64,000 nucleotides of DNA from Actinomycetospora lemnae (lineage in GTDB: Bacteria > Actinomycetota > Actinomycetes > Mycobacteriales > Pseudonocardiaceae). The notes under the pieces were generated by a model. That model was not told where the DNA came from, ran no database searches, and saw only the letters and a list, made by a program, of their open reading frames with translations. The DNA lies in assembly GCF_028737315.1 (NCBI RefSeq), contig NZ_JAQZAO010000001.1, positions 620,001 to 684,000 of the forward strand. The letters are read 5' to 3'. Below, one piece after another: positions 8,848-18,354 of this stretch (its first letter is position 1; every line of letters begins with the position of its first letter). The translations under genes were made by a program, and so were the position numbers.

Positions 8848-8880
8848 ATGCGCGCTCCTCGGCGCGATCCGTGCCGGTGA
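8848..8880 (+). other. Possible short upstream ORF (10 codons, MRAPRRDPCR)
   Basis: ATG preceded by GAAGGG, encoding MRAPRRDPCR and stop, 61 bp before the start of the small protein gene at 8942. It contains Cys and several Arg codons and lies in an otherwise non-coding leader. It may be a leader peptide controlling the downstream gene, or chance. A longer in-frame reading of the downstream gene from GTG 8840 would overlap it. Confidence 0.25.
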
Positions 8881-8941
8881 TCCCCGCCGCGCTCGCCGCC
8901 CGCCTCGGGCGCAGCTGCGGCGGTCTCCCGAGGGAGCTGTC

Positions 8942-9145
8942 ATGACCGACGCACTGCTCAGCCCGAACCGAGTGACCGAGGCCTACGACTCGGCCCGCGT
9001 CGCGCACCTGGCCGACCAGAAGGTCGCGGCCCGGGTGGTCGCCTCGCGAGCGACGGGCGTGGAGGACTGCTGCGAGCTCCTCGACATGCTCGGGCTCTCC
9101 GGGGCGGTCGGCCTGCCGACGGTCGACCCGCCCCCGCGGCGTTGA
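8942..9145 (+). CDS. Small conserved-looking protein of unknown function
   Basis: 67-residue protein beginning MTDALLSPNRVTEAYDSARV, with an amphipathic helical middle (LADQKVAARVVASRA) and a DCCELLDMLGL motif containing adjacent cysteines. ATG 8942 has GAGGGAG 5 bp upstream; a GTG at 8840 would add 34 Arg/Pro-rich residues and is less likely. No signal peptide or membrane helix. I recall similar small hypothetical proteins in other actinomycetes but know no function. A 213-bp leader with a possible upstream ORF precedes it. Confidence 0.6.
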   Translation: MTDALLSPNRVTEAYDSARVAHLADQKVAARVVASRATGVEDCCELLDMLGLSGAVGLPTVDPPPRR

Positions 9146-9205
9146 TCCCCGTCCCGACCACCCACCCGGTCGGAGCGCGGCCCTGCCCCGTGCGGGGGCC
9201 GCGAC

Positions 9206-9211
9206 TATCGT
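9206..9211 (+). promoter_or_regulatory. -10 box of a leaderless promoter
   Basis: TATCGT ends 6 bp before the ATG at 9218, and no Shine-Dalgarno is present, so the transcript probably starts at the start codon. Confidence 0.5.
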
Positions 9212-9217
9212 GCGGCC

Positions 9218-10441
9218 ATGTCCGGTGATCGTGAGCACGAGCTGGTCCTGTTCGGCGCGACGAGCTTCGTCGGCGAGCTGACCGCCGCCTACCTGGCCCG
9301 CCACGCCCCCGCCGGCACCCGGATCGCGCTGGGCGGGCGCTCGCGCGAGCGTCTGGAGAAGGTCCGCGACCGGCTGCCCGCCCCGGGCGGCGACTGGCCG
9401 CTGGTCGTCGCCGACACCGGCGACCAGGACGCGCTGGCCCGGATGGCGTCGTCGACCGACGTCGTCGCCACCACGGTCGGTCCCTACGCCAAGTACGGCC
9501 TGCCGGTGGTCGAGGCGTGCGCGACCGCCGGCACCCACTACGCCGACCTCACCGGCGAGGTCCAGTTCGCCCGCGAGGCCATCGACCGCTTCGACGCGCC
9601 CGCGCGGGCGACCGGCGCGCGCCTCGTGCACTCCTGCGGCTACGACTCGATCCCCTCCGACCTCGCGGTCCTGCTGCTGCACAGCCGGGTGCAGGCCGAC
9701 GGCGAGGGCGAGCTCGCCGACGTCACGACGGTGGCGCGGATCCGTGGCGGCGTCTCCGGCGGCACGATCGACTCGATGCGGGGACTCGCCGACGCCTCGC
9801 GCGCCGACCGGTCGGTGTACAAGCTGATGCGCGACCCGTACGGCCTGAGCCCCGAGCGCGACGCCGAGCCCGACACCCGCCAGCCCAGCGACGTCCCCCG
9901 GCCGCACCAGGTCGAGGGCCGCTGGGTCGCGCCGTTCGTCATGGCGTCCTACAACACCCGCATCGTGCGGCGCTCCAACGCCATCGCCGGCTACGCCTAC
10001 GGCAAGGGCCTGCGCTACGGCGAGGTCATGGGCGCCGGGAGCGGCCCGGTGGGTGCCGTCACGGCCGGCGCGATCACCGCCGGGCTCGGGGCGATGCTCG
10101 CCGGCCTGTCCACCCCGGGCGTGCGCCAGGTCCTCGACCGCGTGCTGCCCAAGCCCGGCGAGGGCCCCAGCGAGAAGGCCCGCGAGCAGGGCTGGTTCCG
10201 CCACGACGTCGACGCCACGACCTCCACCGGCGCGCGCTACACCGCCCGCGTCTCCGGCTCCGGCGACCCGGGCTACGCCGCCACGGCGGTGATGTTCGGC
10301 GAGAGCGCGCTCTGCCTCGCCCTCGACGGCGATCGCCTGCCCGACCGCACCGGCTCGCTCACCCCCGCCACGGCCATGGGCCCGGCGCTGGTCGAGCGCC
10401 TGCGCACGGCCGGGCACGTCTACGACGTCGCGCGGGCCTGA
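9218..10441 (+). CDS. Saccharopine dehydrogenase-like / trans-acting enoyl reductase family protein
   Basis: 407-residue NAD(P)-dependent oxidoreductase. The Rossmann fold opens with [18 protein letters not shown] (residues ~9-26), followed by [29 protein letters not shown] and [11 protein letters not shown] are typical of the saccharopine-dehydrogenase/trans-acting enoyl reductase group (mycobacterial relatives act in phthiocerol-type lipid synthesis). No polyketide synthase lies nearby, so the substrate is unknown. A -10-like TATCGT precedes the ATG by 6 bp. The 3' end overlaps cobQ tail-to-tail by 22 bp. Confidence 0.82.
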   Translation: MSGDREHELVLFGATSFVGELTAAYLARHAPAGTRIALGGRSRERLEKVRDRLPAPGGDWPLVVADTGDQDALARMASSTDVVATTVGPYAKYGLPVVEACATAGTHYADLTGEVQFAREAIDRFDAPARATGARLVHSCGYDSIPSDLAVLLLHSRVQADGEGELADVTTVARIRGGVSGGTIDSMRGLADASRADRSVYKLMRDPYGLSPERDAEPDTRQPSDVPRPHQVEGRWVAPFVMASYNTRIVRRSNAIAGYAYGKGLRYGEVMGAGSGPVGAVTAGAITAGLGAMLAGLSTPGVRQVLDRVLPKPGEGPSEKAREQGWFRHDVDATTSTGARYTARVSGSGDPGYAATAVMFGESALCLALDGDRLPDRTGSLTPATAMGPALVERLRTAGHVYDVARA

Positions 10442-11946
10442 ACCGTCGGCAGTCCCCGGGGTGCGCCCTCGGTGATGAGCCCCTCGAGGGCGTCGGTGTC
10501 CAGGTGCTGCTCGACGAGGTCGCCGAGCAGGTCCAGCTGGGCGGCGCGCACGGCCGCGTAGGACGTGTCGGGCGCGGCGGCGAAGTCGCGCCCGGCGGCG
10601 GCCGCGGCGCGGGCGAGCACGCGCCGGCGCAGGGCGTCGTTCTCGAGCAGCCCGTGGGCGTGGGTGCCGAGCACGTGCCCGGCGTCGACCCCCTCCGGCG
10701 TCCCGTCCGCGAGCGTGACCAGCGGCGGACCGCTCCCCCGCAGCTCACGGCCGTGGTGGATCTCGTAGAACGTCACCGGCTCGCCGAGCGCCGTCCCGGT
10801 CGGCGTCCCGAGGTGCTTGGCGACGTCGAAGGTCACCTCGACGTCGAGCAGGCCGAGCCCCTCGACCGTGCCCGGCGCCGCCTCGACGCCGTGCGGGTCG
10901 TGGATGCGCCGCCCGAGCATCTGGTAGCCGCCGCAGATCCCGAGCACGGGACGCCCCGCCGCGGCGTGGGCGACCACGGCGTCGGCCAGCCCCGTCGACC
11001 GCAGCCAGGCCAGGTCCGCGACCGTCGTCTTCGAGCCGGGCAGGACCACGAGGTCGGCGTCGGCGAGGCGCGACGGCTCGGTCACCCAGCGGACCGCCAC
11101 GCCGGGCTCCGAGCTCAGCGCGTCCACGTCCGTGCCGTTCGAGACCCGCGGCAGGCGCACCACCGCGACCCGCAGCCACTCCCGCCCGCGCGGGGGTGCC
11201 GGGCGTCCCACGACGCCGTCGGCGACGTGGCCCAGCGAGTCCTCGGCGTCCAGCCACAGCTCGGGGCTCCACGGCAGGACGCCGAGGGTCGGGCGACCGG
11301 TGAGCGTGCGCAGCTGGTCGAGCCCGGGTGCGAGCAGGGCCGGGTCGCCGCGGAACTTGTTGACCACCCACCCCGCGACCAGCGCCTGGTCCGCCGGCTC
11401 GAGCACGGCGAGCGTGCCGAACAGGTGCGCCAGCACGCCGCCGCGGTCGATGTCCCCGACCACGACCACCGGCAGCTCGGCGGCGCGTGCGAGGCCCATG
11501 TTGGCGATGTCGGTGGCGCGCAGGTTGATCTCGGCCGGCGAGCCCGCGCCCTCGCAGATCACGACGTCGTGGTCACGGCGCAGGTCCGCCAGCGTCTCGG
11601 TGACGACGTCGAGCAGCGCCGCCTTGCGCTCCCGGTAGCTCGCCGCCGACACCGTCCCGTCGACGACGCCGCGCACCACCACCTGCGAGCTGCGATCGCT
11701 GCCCGGCTTGAGCAGCACGGGGTTGAACCGCACGCTCGGCGCGAGCCCGCACGCCGCCGCCTGCAGGGCCTGGGCGCGCCCGATCTCGCCGCCGTCGCGG
11801 CACACCACGCTGTTGTTGGACATGTTCTGCGCCTTGAACGGCGCCACGTCGATGCCCTTGCGGTGCAGCCAGCGGCAGAGGCCCGCGACGAGGACGCTCT
11901 TGCCGGCGTCCGACGTCGTGCCCGCGACGAGCAGCGCGCCGGTCAC
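10420..11946 (-). CDS. cobQ: Cobyric acid synthase CobQ
   Basis: 508-residue glutamine-dependent amidotransferase that amidates four carboxylates of adenosyl-cobyrinic diamide in cobalamin synthesis. The N-terminal synthetase domain starts [20 protein letters not shown] and contains [12 protein letters not shown]. The C-terminal glutaminase domain carries nucleophile Cys in [12 protein letters not shown] and the catalytic His in [14 protein letters not shown] 11946 is chosen by homology of the N-terminus; an earlier GTG at 11981 adds 12 residues. No other cob gene is nearby and the 32-bp upstream gap is too short for a cobalamin riboswitch. Confidence 0.95.
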   Translation of the reverse strand: MTGALLVAGTTSDAGKSVLVAGLCRWLHRKGIDVAPFKAQNMSNNSVVCRDGGEIGRAQALQAAACGLAPSVRFNPVLLKPGSDRSSQVVVRGVVDGTVSAASYRERKAALLDVVTETLADLRRDHDVVICEGAGSPAEINLRATDIANMGLARAAELPVVVVGDIDRGGVLAHLFGTLAVLEPADQALVAGWVVNKFRGDPALLAPGLDQLRTLTGRPTLGVLPWSPELWLDAEDSLGHVADGVVGRPAPPRGREWLRVAVVRLPRVSNGTDVDALSSEPGVAVRWVTEPSRLADADLVVLPGSKTTVADLAWLRSTGLADAVVAHAAAGRPVLGICGGYQMLGRRIHDPHGVEAAPGTVEGLGLLDVEVTFDVAKHLGTPTGTALGEPVTFYEIHHGRELRGSGPPLVTLADGTPEGVDAGHVLGTHAHGLLENDALRRRVLARAAAAAGRDFAAAPDTSYAAVRAAQLDLLGDLVEQHLDTDALEGLITEGAPRGLPTVQARATS

Positions 11947-11978
11947 CGATGGTCCGGCTCCGCAGCGCTCCGCGTCCG

Positions 11979-12554
11979 TCACCACCTCGGCAGCCCCGCG
12001 AGCCCGGGCAGACCGTCGAGCGAGTGCTCGTTCTTCCGGGCGCGGTAGTCCCGCATCCACTCCGGGCTGTGGCGCTCGGCCCAGGAGTCGAGCAGCTCGC
12101 GGTCGCCCTCCAGCGTCATCCGCGGGACGGCGTAGCCGCAGGCGTCGGCCACCCGCGTGACGTCGACGGTGACGACGCCGCGGGCCTCGGTGCGCCGCGA
12201 CGCCAGACCCATCGCGAACGGCTCGAGCGCGGCGTCGAACCCCGGCTCGCCGTGCGTGACCACCCGCCCGCGGCCGTGCAGCCGCACGACGTTCGGGGTG
12301 CCGTCGAACGAGCAGAACATGACGCAGATGCGGCCGTTCTCCCGCAGGTGGGCGATGGTCTCGACCCCGCTCGCGGTCATGTCGACGTAGGCGAAGGTGT
12401 GGTCGTCGAGCACGCCGAACGTGCCGCGCAGGCCCTTCGGCGACACGTTGACCAGCCCGTCGCCCGCCAGCGGTGCGGTGCCCACGAAGAACACCGGCTG
12501 CTCGCCGATCCACCGCGCCAGTCGGGGCTCGATCCGCTCGTAGACCTTGGCCAC
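11979..12554 (-). CDS. Pyridoxamine 5'-phosphate oxidase family protein
   Basis: 191-residue split-barrel flavoprotein-type protein. [23 protein letters not shown] in the N-terminal third and [23 protein letters not shown] are typical of the PNPOx-like family, which bind FMN or F420. The C-terminal [20 protein letters not shown] region is also seen in actinobacterial members. Starts with GTG at 12554. It lies 32 bp upstream of cobQ on the same strand and may be cotranscribed. No specific substrate can be given. Confidence 0.85.
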   Translation of the reverse strand: MAKVYERIEPRLARWIGEQPVFFVGTAPLAGDGLVNVSPKGLRGTFGVLDDHTFAYVDMTASGVETIAHLRENGRICVMFCSFDGTPNVVRLHGRGRVVTHGEPGFDAALEPFAMGLASRRTEARGVVTVDVTRVADACGYAVPRMTLEGDRELLDSWAERHSPEWMRDYRARKNEHSLDGLPGLAGLPRW

Positions 12555-12596
12555 GCCCGGCAGATTCGCACGCCGGACCGACGTCCCGCACGTGAT

Positions 12597-12622
12597 CCCC
12601 GCCTCGCGCGCGTCAGGCGGGG
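12597..12622 (-). terminator. GC-rich hairpin at the end of the 12613-13122 gene
   Basis: CCCCGCC paired with GGCGGGG around a 12-nt loop that contains the stop codon. There is no U-tract. It could end transcription of the minus-strand gene at 12613-13122. Confidence 0.4.
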
Positions 12623-13122
12623 CCGAGCTCCACGTCGAGCAGCACCCCGCGGTCGCGGGTGCGGACGTCGAGCGCCGTGGTCCCGTTCGCCCGCGAGCCG
12701 TCGTCGACCACCTTCGGGATCGCCGAGAGGTCGCGCGTGCTCAGGGCGACCACCCGCTCCCCCGCCGCGTCCTCGCGCACGGTCTCGGTGAGCAACCGCA
12801 GGCGCAGGATGCGGCCGCTGGTCTCGAGGCCGTCGAGGGGGTCGACGACGAGGTCCCCGCGCAGCCGCACGGGTCCCTCCACCGGGCGCGGCGCGTCCCA
12901 CACGGCGCGGAAGCCCGCGCCGGTCAGCACGACCGACCCGCCGTCGCGGGGCGTCGCGGAGGCCTCGACGACGTCGGACCAGCCGGCCGGACGCGGGAGG
13001 TCGTCGGGGGCGTCCCGCTCGACGAAGCGCAGTCGCCAGGTACGGATCTGGCGGATCGAGGCGAGCGGGCAGGCGCGGGCACGGATCACCGCGGCGGGCA
13101 GCAGGATCGGCAACGAGCGCAC
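12613..13122 (-). CDS. Unknown protein, 169 residues
   Basis: Not recognised. The frame from GTG 13122 (start VRSLPILLPAAVIRARACP) encodes a soluble-looking protein with WRLRFVERDAPDDLPRPAGW, then alternating beta-type segments (VVLTGAGFRAVWDAPRPVEG, RLRGDLVVDPLDGL), ending in DVELGPA. No signal peptide or clear membrane segment beyond the first hydrophobic stretch (residues 4-12). Codon bias is that of a real gene throughout. It sits alone between ribD-like and PNPOx-like genes. Confidence 0.6.
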   Translation of the reverse strand: MRSLPILLPAAVIRARACPLASIRQIRTWRLRFVERDAPDDLPRPAGWSDVVEASATPRDGGSVVLTGAGFRAVWDAPRPVEGPVRLRGDLVVDPLDGLETSGRILRLRLLTETVREDAAGERVVALSTRDLSAIPKVVDDGSRANGTTALDVRTRDRGVLLDVELGPA

Positions 13123-13145
13123 ACGCCCACGATGACCGAGGCGCC

Positions 13146-14153
13146 TCAGCGGTGCCGGTTGGGACGGCGCGCGAGGTCGACCAGCTCCGGACACTCGACG
13201 ACCTCGACGCCCGCGGCCTCCAGCCGCGCCGCTCCCGACGGGTGGCCGACGAACAGCGGCGGCTCGCGCCACGCCATGACCACGCGCCCGATGCCCGCGT
13301 CGAGGATGTGCTGCGCGCAGGTCACGGGCCGCGACGCGCGCTGGCCGCACGGCTCGAGCGAGGTGTAGAGCGTGGCGCCGGGCAGGCGCGGGTCGGATCG
13401 GTCGACGTCGCGCAGCGCGACCTCCTCGGCGTGGTCGAGGACGTCGTCGCGGCGGCTGTGCCCGGTCGCGAGCACCGTGCCGTCGGCGGCCACCACCACG
13501 CAGCCCACCGAGAACGCCGACGGCGAGGGCGGGCAGCGCTCGGCCAGCGAGCACGCCTCGGCGAGCCAGCGGGCGTCGGCGGGCCCGAAGCGGTAGCGCA
13601 GCAGCACGTCGGCGTCGATCGCCCGGGTCTCGAGGAGGTGCGCCGACGCCGGGGTGCCGGTGAATCGCGGACCCTCGCCGACCAGGCGCGGGGCCACCAC
13701 GAGCTGCAGCTCGTCGACCACCCCGGCCCCGAGGAACGCCCGGTGCACCGCCGCCCCGCCCTCGACCATGACGCGCACGACGCCGTGGCCGGCGAGCCGC
13801 TCGAGCACCTCGTGCGGGCTGCCGTGCAGCACCACGGTGTCGGCGACGTCGCGGCCCTCGGTGAGCACGCGGGCGGCGGGGTCGACGGGGTGCGTGGAGA
13901 GCACCACGCGCAGCGGCGAGGGCCCGAGGCCGCGGGCGACCCGGTCGGCGCGCCGGTCCGCGGAGCGCACGAGCAGGCGGGGGTCGTCCGCCCGCACCGT
14001 GCCGGCGCCGACGACGATCGCGTCCACGCCCGCCCGCTCGGCGTCGACCCGGTCGAGGTCGGCGGCGCCGGACAGCACGAGTCGCCGGGGCGAGGCGTCG
14101 TCGAGGAAGCCGTCGATCGACACCGCCGCCGAGGCGAGCACGTGGGGGCGCAT
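13146..14153 (-). CDS. Riboflavin-type reductase-deaminase with reversed domain order
   Basis: 335 residues with two domains found in RibD, but in the opposite order. Residues ~1-215 are the dihydrofolate-reductase-like RibD_C domain (ASAAVSIDGFLDD at the start, VVGAGTVRADDPRLL, VMVEGGAAVHRAFLGAGVVDEL). Residues ~220-335 are a zinc-dependent deaminase domain with HAEE and PCGQRASRPVTCAQ. Classical RibD has deaminase first, with a different PC-x-H motif. It may act in riboflavin synthesis or on another pyrimidine. ATG 14153, 8 bp after the map stop, so probably cotranscribed with map. Confidence 0.82.
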   Translation of the reverse strand: MRPHVLASAAVSIDGFLDDASPRRLVLSGAADLDRVDAERAGVDAIVVGAGTVRADDPRLLVRSADRRADRVARGLGPSPLRVVLSTHPVDPAARVLTEGRDVADTVVLHGSPHEVLERLAGHGVVRVMVEGGAAVHRAFLGAGVVDELQLVVAPRLVGEGPRFTGTPASAHLLETRAIDADVLLRYRFGPADARWLAEACSLAERCPPSPSAFSVGCVVVAADGTVLATGHSRRDDVLDHAEEVALRDVDRSDPRLPGATLYTSLEPCGQRASRPVTCAQHILDAGIGRVVMAWREPPLFVGHPSGAARLEAAGVEVVECPELVDLARRPNRHR

Positions 14154-14161
14154 CCGCTCGC

Positions 14162-15019
14162 TCAGGGCAGGGTGAGGATCTCGCTGCCGGTGTCGGTGAC
14201 GAGGATCGTGTGCTCGAACTGGGCGGTGCGGGACTTGTCCTTCGTCGTCACCGTCCACCCGTCGTCCCAGACGTCGTAGTCGACGGTGCCGCGGGTGATC
14301 ATCGGCTCGATCGTGAACGTCATGCCCGGCTCGAGCATCTCGTGGCGGCTCGGGTCGTCGTAGTGGACGACGACGAGCCCGGAGTGGAACGCGCGCCCGA
14401 TACCGTGGCCGGTGAAGTCGCGCACCACGCCGTAGCCGAAGCGGTTGGCGTACGACTCGATCACCCGGCCGACGACGTTGAGCTCGCGGCCCGGCTTCAC
14501 GGCCTTGATCGCGCGCATCGTCGCCTCGTGGGTGCGCTCGACGAGCAGGCGGTCCTCCTCGTCGACCTCGCCGGCGAGGAACGTCGCGTTGGTGTCGCCG
14601 TGGACGCCGCCGATGAAGGCGGTGACGTCGATGTTGACGATGTCCCCGTCCTCGATGAGCGTCGAGTCGGGGATCCCGTGGCAGATGACCTCGTTGAGCG
14701 AGGTGCAGCACGACTTCGGGAAGCCGCGGTAGCCCAGCGTCGAGGGGTACGCGTCGTGGTCGACGAGGAACTCGTGCACCACGCGGTCGACGTCGTCGGT
14801 GGTGGCGCCCGGCTTCACGGCCTCGCCGCCGGCCTGCAGCGCCTGCGCGGCGACCCGGCTCGCGTGGCGCATGGCCTCGATCACCTCGGGCGTCTGCACC
14901 CAGGGGTCGGTGCTGCGCGCGGGCGCGGGCTTGCCCACGTACTCGGGGCGGGGGATCTGGGGCGGGACCGGGCGCAGCGGCGTCGGCTGCCCCGGCCGCA
15001 GCGGAGCGCGGACCGGCAT
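14162..15019 (-). CDS. map: Methionine aminopeptidase, type I with N-terminal extension
   Basis: 285-residue enzyme removing N-terminal Met from nascent proteins. Metal ligands are visible: the two Asp in [19 protein letters not shown], His in [13 protein letters not shown], Glu in TIEPMI and Glu in QFEHTIL. The ~40-residue Pro-rich N-terminal extension ([16 protein letters not shown]) is the MapB type found in actinobacteria. ATG 15019 follows a TAGGCT -10-like box by 6 bp with no ribosome site, pointing to a leaderless transcript. Neighbour DUF3054 gene ends 9 bp upstream. Confidence 0.95.
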   Translation of the reverse strand: MPVRAPLRPGQPTPLRPVPPQIPRPEYVGKPAPARSTDPWVQTPEVIEAMRHASRVAAQALQAGGEAVKPGATTDDVDRVVHEFLVDHDAYPSTLGYRGFPKSCCTSLNEVICHGIPDSTLIEDGDIVNIDVTAFIGGVHGDTNATFLAGEVDEEDRLLVERTHEATMRAIKAVKPGRELNVVGRVIESYANRFGYGVVRDFTGHGIGRAFHSGLVVVHYDDPSRHEMLEPGMTFTIEPMITRGTVDYDVWDDGWTVTTKDKSRTAQFEHTILVTDTGSEILTLP

Positions 15020-15025
15020 GTCCCC

Positions 15026-15031
15026 AGCCTA
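15026..15031 (-). promoter_or_regulatory. -10 box, leaderless promoter of map
   Basis: TAGGCT on the minus strand, 6 bp before the map ATG and overlapping the stop codon of the preceding gene. No Shine-Dalgarno. Confidence 0.45.
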
Positions 15032-15415
15032 GGCGCCGCGCCGCGCCCGCGTGACGAGCCGGGCGACGGCACGCCAGCCCAGCACCAGCACCCCGATCGC
15101 GACGGTGGCCACGATCGCGAACGACAGCGGCAGCCGGCCGGTCAGCGCCGCGCGCAGGGGCAGGCCGACGACCACCGCGCCCGCCCACACCGCGAGCCCC
15201 GAGCGCCAGGCCAGGGGCGCCCGCCAGGTGCGTCCCGCGAGCGTGCCCACCGCGGCGCCGGCGACGAACGGGGCGGCGGTGAGCAGGGTGCCGGCGAGGT
15301 CCCCCACGATGTCCTCCGCGTGGCTCGCCCGGCCCAGCGCGGCGAAGGCCACGACGGCGAGGACGTCGAGCGCGATGAGCGCCCCGGACCGGCGGGTGGG
15401 CGTGAGTGTCGTCAT
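15029..15415 (-). CDS. DUF3054 family membrane protein
   Basis: 128-residue integral membrane protein with four hydrophobic segments. ALDVLAVVAFAALGRASHAED near the N-terminus is the family's recognisable start; APFVAGAAVGTL and LRAALTGRLPLSFAIVATVAIG follow. ATG 15415 lies 1 bp after the stop of the GNAT gene, so the two are probably one unit. Function of the family is unknown. It is common in actinobacteria. Confidence 0.8.
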   Translation of the reverse strand: MTTLTPTRRSGALIALDVLAVVAFAALGRASHAEDIVGDLAGTLLTAAPFVAGAAVGTLAGRTWRAPLAWRSGLAVWAGAVVVGLPLRAALTGRLPLSFAIVATVAIGVLVLGWRAVARLVTRARRGA

Positions 15416-15416
15416 C

Positions 15417-16250
15417 TCAGAACAGCACCGTCGCGAACGAGCCGACCTGCTCGAACCCAATGCGCTCGTACGCCCGCCGCGCCGGGGTGTTGAACGCGTT
15501 GACGTAGAGGCTCGCGACGCGCCGGGCCCGCACGAGGTGCGCCACGACGGCCGCGGTGCCGGCCTGGCCGAGGCCCCGGCCCCGCCAGTCCGGGTGCACC
15601 CACACGCCCTGGATCTGCCCGACCCGCGAGGACAGCGCGCCGATCTCGGCCTTGAACACGACCTCGCCCTGCTCGAAGCGCACGAACGCGCGCCCGGCGC
15701 CGATCAGCTCGGCGACCCGCGCGCGGTAGCCCGCGCCGCCGTCGCCGAGGCGCGGGTCGACGCCGACCTCCTCGAGGAACATGGCGATCGCGGCCGGCAG
15801 GTAGCGCTCGAGCTCGTCGGGGCGGGTCTGGCGGACCTCGGGGTCGGGGTCGATCGACGGGGCCGTCGCGGTGGCCATCAGCGGCTGGTCGGGACGCACC
15901 TCGCGGGCGGCGTCCCAGTACTCCTGGAGCTCCTCCCACAGCGGCAGCACGAGCTCGCGACGCCCGACCAGCGACGAGCAGTGGCGGCGCTGCCGACGGG
16001 CGCGCTCGGCGAAGTGGCGCACCTCGGTGCGCTCGCCGCGCAGGGGCACGAGGTTGGCCCCGGAGAAGCACAGGCCGTCGAGCCGGCCGCCGACGCCCCA
16101 CAGCTCGCCGCCCAGGCGCCACGGCTCGACGCCGACCGTCTCGACCCGCGACGCGACCATGCACGTGGCCACGGGATCGGCGTCGAGGGCGCTCCGCACC
16201 TTCGACCGGTCCCGGTCGTCGAGCAGCCGCGCACCGGCGGTACGGAGCAC
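15417..16250 (-). CDS. GNAT family N-acetyltransferase (DUF4081 type)
   Basis: 277-residue two-domain acetyltransferase. The N-terminal half resembles DUF4081 (LLDDRDRSKVRSALDADPVA). The C-terminal GNAT fold has the acetyl-CoA loop VHPDWRGRGLGQAGTAAVV and the AFNTPARRAYERIGFEQVG motif. GTG 16250. A related GNAT gene lies directly after ispG in mycobacteria (Rv2867c); here an S9 peptidase gene separates them. The acceptor substrate is not known. Confidence 0.88.
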   Translation of the reverse strand: MLRTAGARLLDDRDRSKVRSALDADPVATCMVASRVETVGVEPWRLGGELWGVGGRLDGLCFSGANLVPLRGERTEVRHFAERARRQRRHCSSLVGRRELVLPLWEELQEYWDAAREVRPDQPLMATATAPSIDPDPEVRQTRPDELERYLPAAIAMFLEEVGVDPRLGDGGAGYRARVAELIGAGRAFVRFEQGEVVFKAEIGALSSRVGQIQGVWVHPDWRGRGLGQAGTAAVVAHLVRARRVASLYVNAFNTPARRAYERIGFEQVGSFATVLF

Positions 16251-16302
16251 GCTTCCAGCCTGCCACGTCCGGGGCCCGGACTCCCAGTGGAGTCCCGTGT
16301 CG

Positions 16303-18318
16303 CTACACCAGTGCCGGACGCTCGTACGGCCGCTCGAGCACGTGGTGGTCGAGGAACGCCCAGACCGTGCGGTACCAGAGCTTGGCGTCGCCCGGCGCGA
16401 GCACCCAGTGGTTCTCGTCCGGGAAGTACAGGAACTGGGACTCGACGCCGCTGCGCTGCAGGTCGTACCAGAGGCGCAGGCCCTCGGAGATCGGGACGCG
16501 GTAGTCCTTGTCGCCGTGGATCACCAGCATCGGCGTGGCGATCGACCGCACGTGCCGGTGCGGGGAGTGCGCGTCGTAGCGCTCGCGCTCGTCGAGCGGG
16601 TCGCCCCACTCGCGGCGCCAGTGGAACGACGCGTCGGTGGTGCCGACGAAGCCGTCGAGGTGCCAGATGCTCGCGTGCGTGACGATCGCGGCGAAGCGGT
16701 CGGTGTGCCCGGCGATCCAGTTGGCCATGTAGCCGCCGAACGAGCCGCCCATGGCCGCCACCCGTGTCGCGTCGACGTCGTCGCGGGCGAGCGCGGCGTC
16801 GGTGGTGGTCATGAGGTCGGTGTAGGGCAGCTCGCCCCAGGCGCCGGTGGCCGGGTCGAGGAACGCCTGCCCGTAGCCGGTGGACAGCCGCGGGTCGGGC
16901 AGCAGCACCGCCCAGCCGCGCGCGGCCATCAGCCACGGGTTCCAGCGCCAGGACCAGGCGTTCCAGCTCGACAGCGGGCCGCCGTGGATCCACAGCACCA
17001 GCGGCGCCGGGGTGGCCGCCGACGCCCCACCGGGCAGCACGAGCCAGGCGCGCAGCGCGGTGCCGTCGGCCGCGGTGGCGTGGACCTCGGTCAACGTGCC
17101 GGGCAGGGGGTCGATGGTGGTGACCCCGCGCAGGGCGGTGGGCTCCTGGTCGGCGGCCTCCGGGTCGAGGCGCACGGGCGTCGGGGGCGCGTCGACCGCG
17201 GAGCGCAGCGCGTAGAGCGCCGAGCCGTCCCGCGCGGCGACGACGTCGGTGTAGGCGCCGGACGCGGTCAGCCGGGTGACCGAGCCGTCGGTGATCGACA
17301 CCCGCAGCACCGGTCCGTGCCCGGCCTCGTCGACGACGACGTAGACGACGTCGCCGCCCGGCGCCGCGGTGACGCCGCGGACCTGGTGGGCCTCCTCGGG
17401 CAGGACGTCGCGCTCGGTGCCGTCGGCCAGCGAGCGGGCCCGCAGCGTGTGCGCCGTGCCGCGGCCGGGGCGCGGGTGGCGCTCGCGCACCCAGAGCAGC
17501 CAGCGCCCGTCCGGGCTGATCACCGGGGCCTCGTGGTCGGCGCCCGGCTCGTCGCCGACGACGACCGTGCCGCTGCCGTCGTCGCTGCCCGTGTGCAGCT
17601 CGAGGCGGCGACGCCAGGACGCGGGGTCGGCGGGGTCGGGGACGTCGACGACCACCGCGACCGTGCGCCCGTCGGGGCTGATCGCGGAACCGGCGAGGCG
17701 CTCGTCGCCGTGGGGCGCGACGTGCTCGGGCTCGCCGTACCGGGCCTCCGGGTCGGCCGGGTCGGGGGGCGCGCAACGCTGGAGGTGCGCGCGGCCGGGG
17801 CCGAGGTCGTGGTCCCAGAACCGCACGGGGAAGTGGGTGTGCAGCCGGGCCGACACGCCCTCCTTCTCGCGGGCCTCGCGCTGCTCCTCGGCGTCACCGA
17901 CGACCGGCTTCGGCGTGACGACGGTCAGGGTCCCGGCGTCGCGCGCGACGGCGAAGCCGCTCACCCCGTCCGGGCGCTCGACGACCGGGCGCGCCTCGCC
18001 GCCGGCGGCGGGCAGGAGCCACAGCGCGGTCCGGTCCTCTGTCGGCTTCTCCGCGGTCGGATCGGCGCGCCGGGAGGTGAAGAGCAGGTCGCCGTCGGGG
18101 GTGAACGCCGCGGACGACTCGCCGGTCGTGGAGCGGGTCAGGCGCCGCGGCGCCCCGGTGCCCTGCGGGTCGATCTCCCACAGCGCGGTGCCGTACTTCT
18201 TCCCGTCCGCGCTGAGCTCCGAGACGGTGGTGACCAGGCGCGTCCCGTCGGGGGACAGCGCGAGGCCGGCGCAGCGGCGGGTGGCGACGAAGGCGTCGAG
18301 GTCGTCGAACGTGCTCAC
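16303..18318 (-). CDS. S9 family prolyl-oligopeptidase-type peptidase
   Basis: 671-residue serine peptidase. An N-terminal beta-propeller (to about residue 410, with repeated SPDG motifs: ALSPDGTRLV, AISPDGRTVAV, ISPDGRWLLW) is followed by an alpha/beta hydrolase domain. The triad is complete: Ser near 526 in GGSFGGYM, Asp near 605 in HGDKDYRVP, His near 637 in DENHW. No signal peptide, so probably cytosolic, cleaving oligopeptides or acting as an acylaminoacyl peptidase. GTG 18318. It interrupts the ispG-GNAT pair. Confidence 0.92.
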   Translation of the reverse strand: MSTFDDLDAFVATRRCAGLALSPDGTRLVTTVSELSADGKKYGTALWEIDPQGTGAPRRLTRSTTGESSAAFTPDGDLLFTSRRADPTAEKPTEDRTALWLLPAAGGEARPVVERPDGVSGFAVARDAGTLTVVTPKPVVGDAEEQREAREKEGVSARLHTHFPVRFWDHDLGPGRAHLQRCAPPDPADPEARYGEPEHVAPHGDERLAGSAISPDGRTVAVVVDVPDPADPASWRRRLELHTGSDDGSGTVVVGDEPGADHEAPVISPDGRWLLWVRERHPRPGRGTAHTLRARSLADGTERDVLPEEAHQVRGVTAAPGGDVVYVVVDEAGHGPVLRVSITDGSVTRLTASGAYTDVVAARDGSALYALRSAVDAPPTPVRLDPEAADQEPTALRGVTTIDPLPGTLTEVHATAADGTALRAWLVLPGGASAATPAPLVLWIHGGPLSSWNAWSWRWNPWLMAARGWAVLLPDPRLSTGYGQAFLDPATGAWGELPYTDLMTTTDAALARDDVDATRVAAMGGSFGGYMANWIAGHTDRFAAIVTHASIWHLDGFVGTTDASFHWRREWGDPLDERERYDAHSPHRHVRSIATPMLVIHGDKDYRVPISEGLRLWYDLQRSGVESQFLYFPDENHWVLAPGDAKLWYRTVWAFLDHHVLERPYERPALV

Positions 18319-18354
18319 GCCGCTATCCGATCACGGGGTGCGGCTCCGCCGCAT

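Noticed and set aside
11947-11978. Cobalamin riboswitch upstream of cobQ
   Set aside because: Only 32 bp separate cobQ from the preceding gene, too short for the element, and no B12-box-like sequence was seen.
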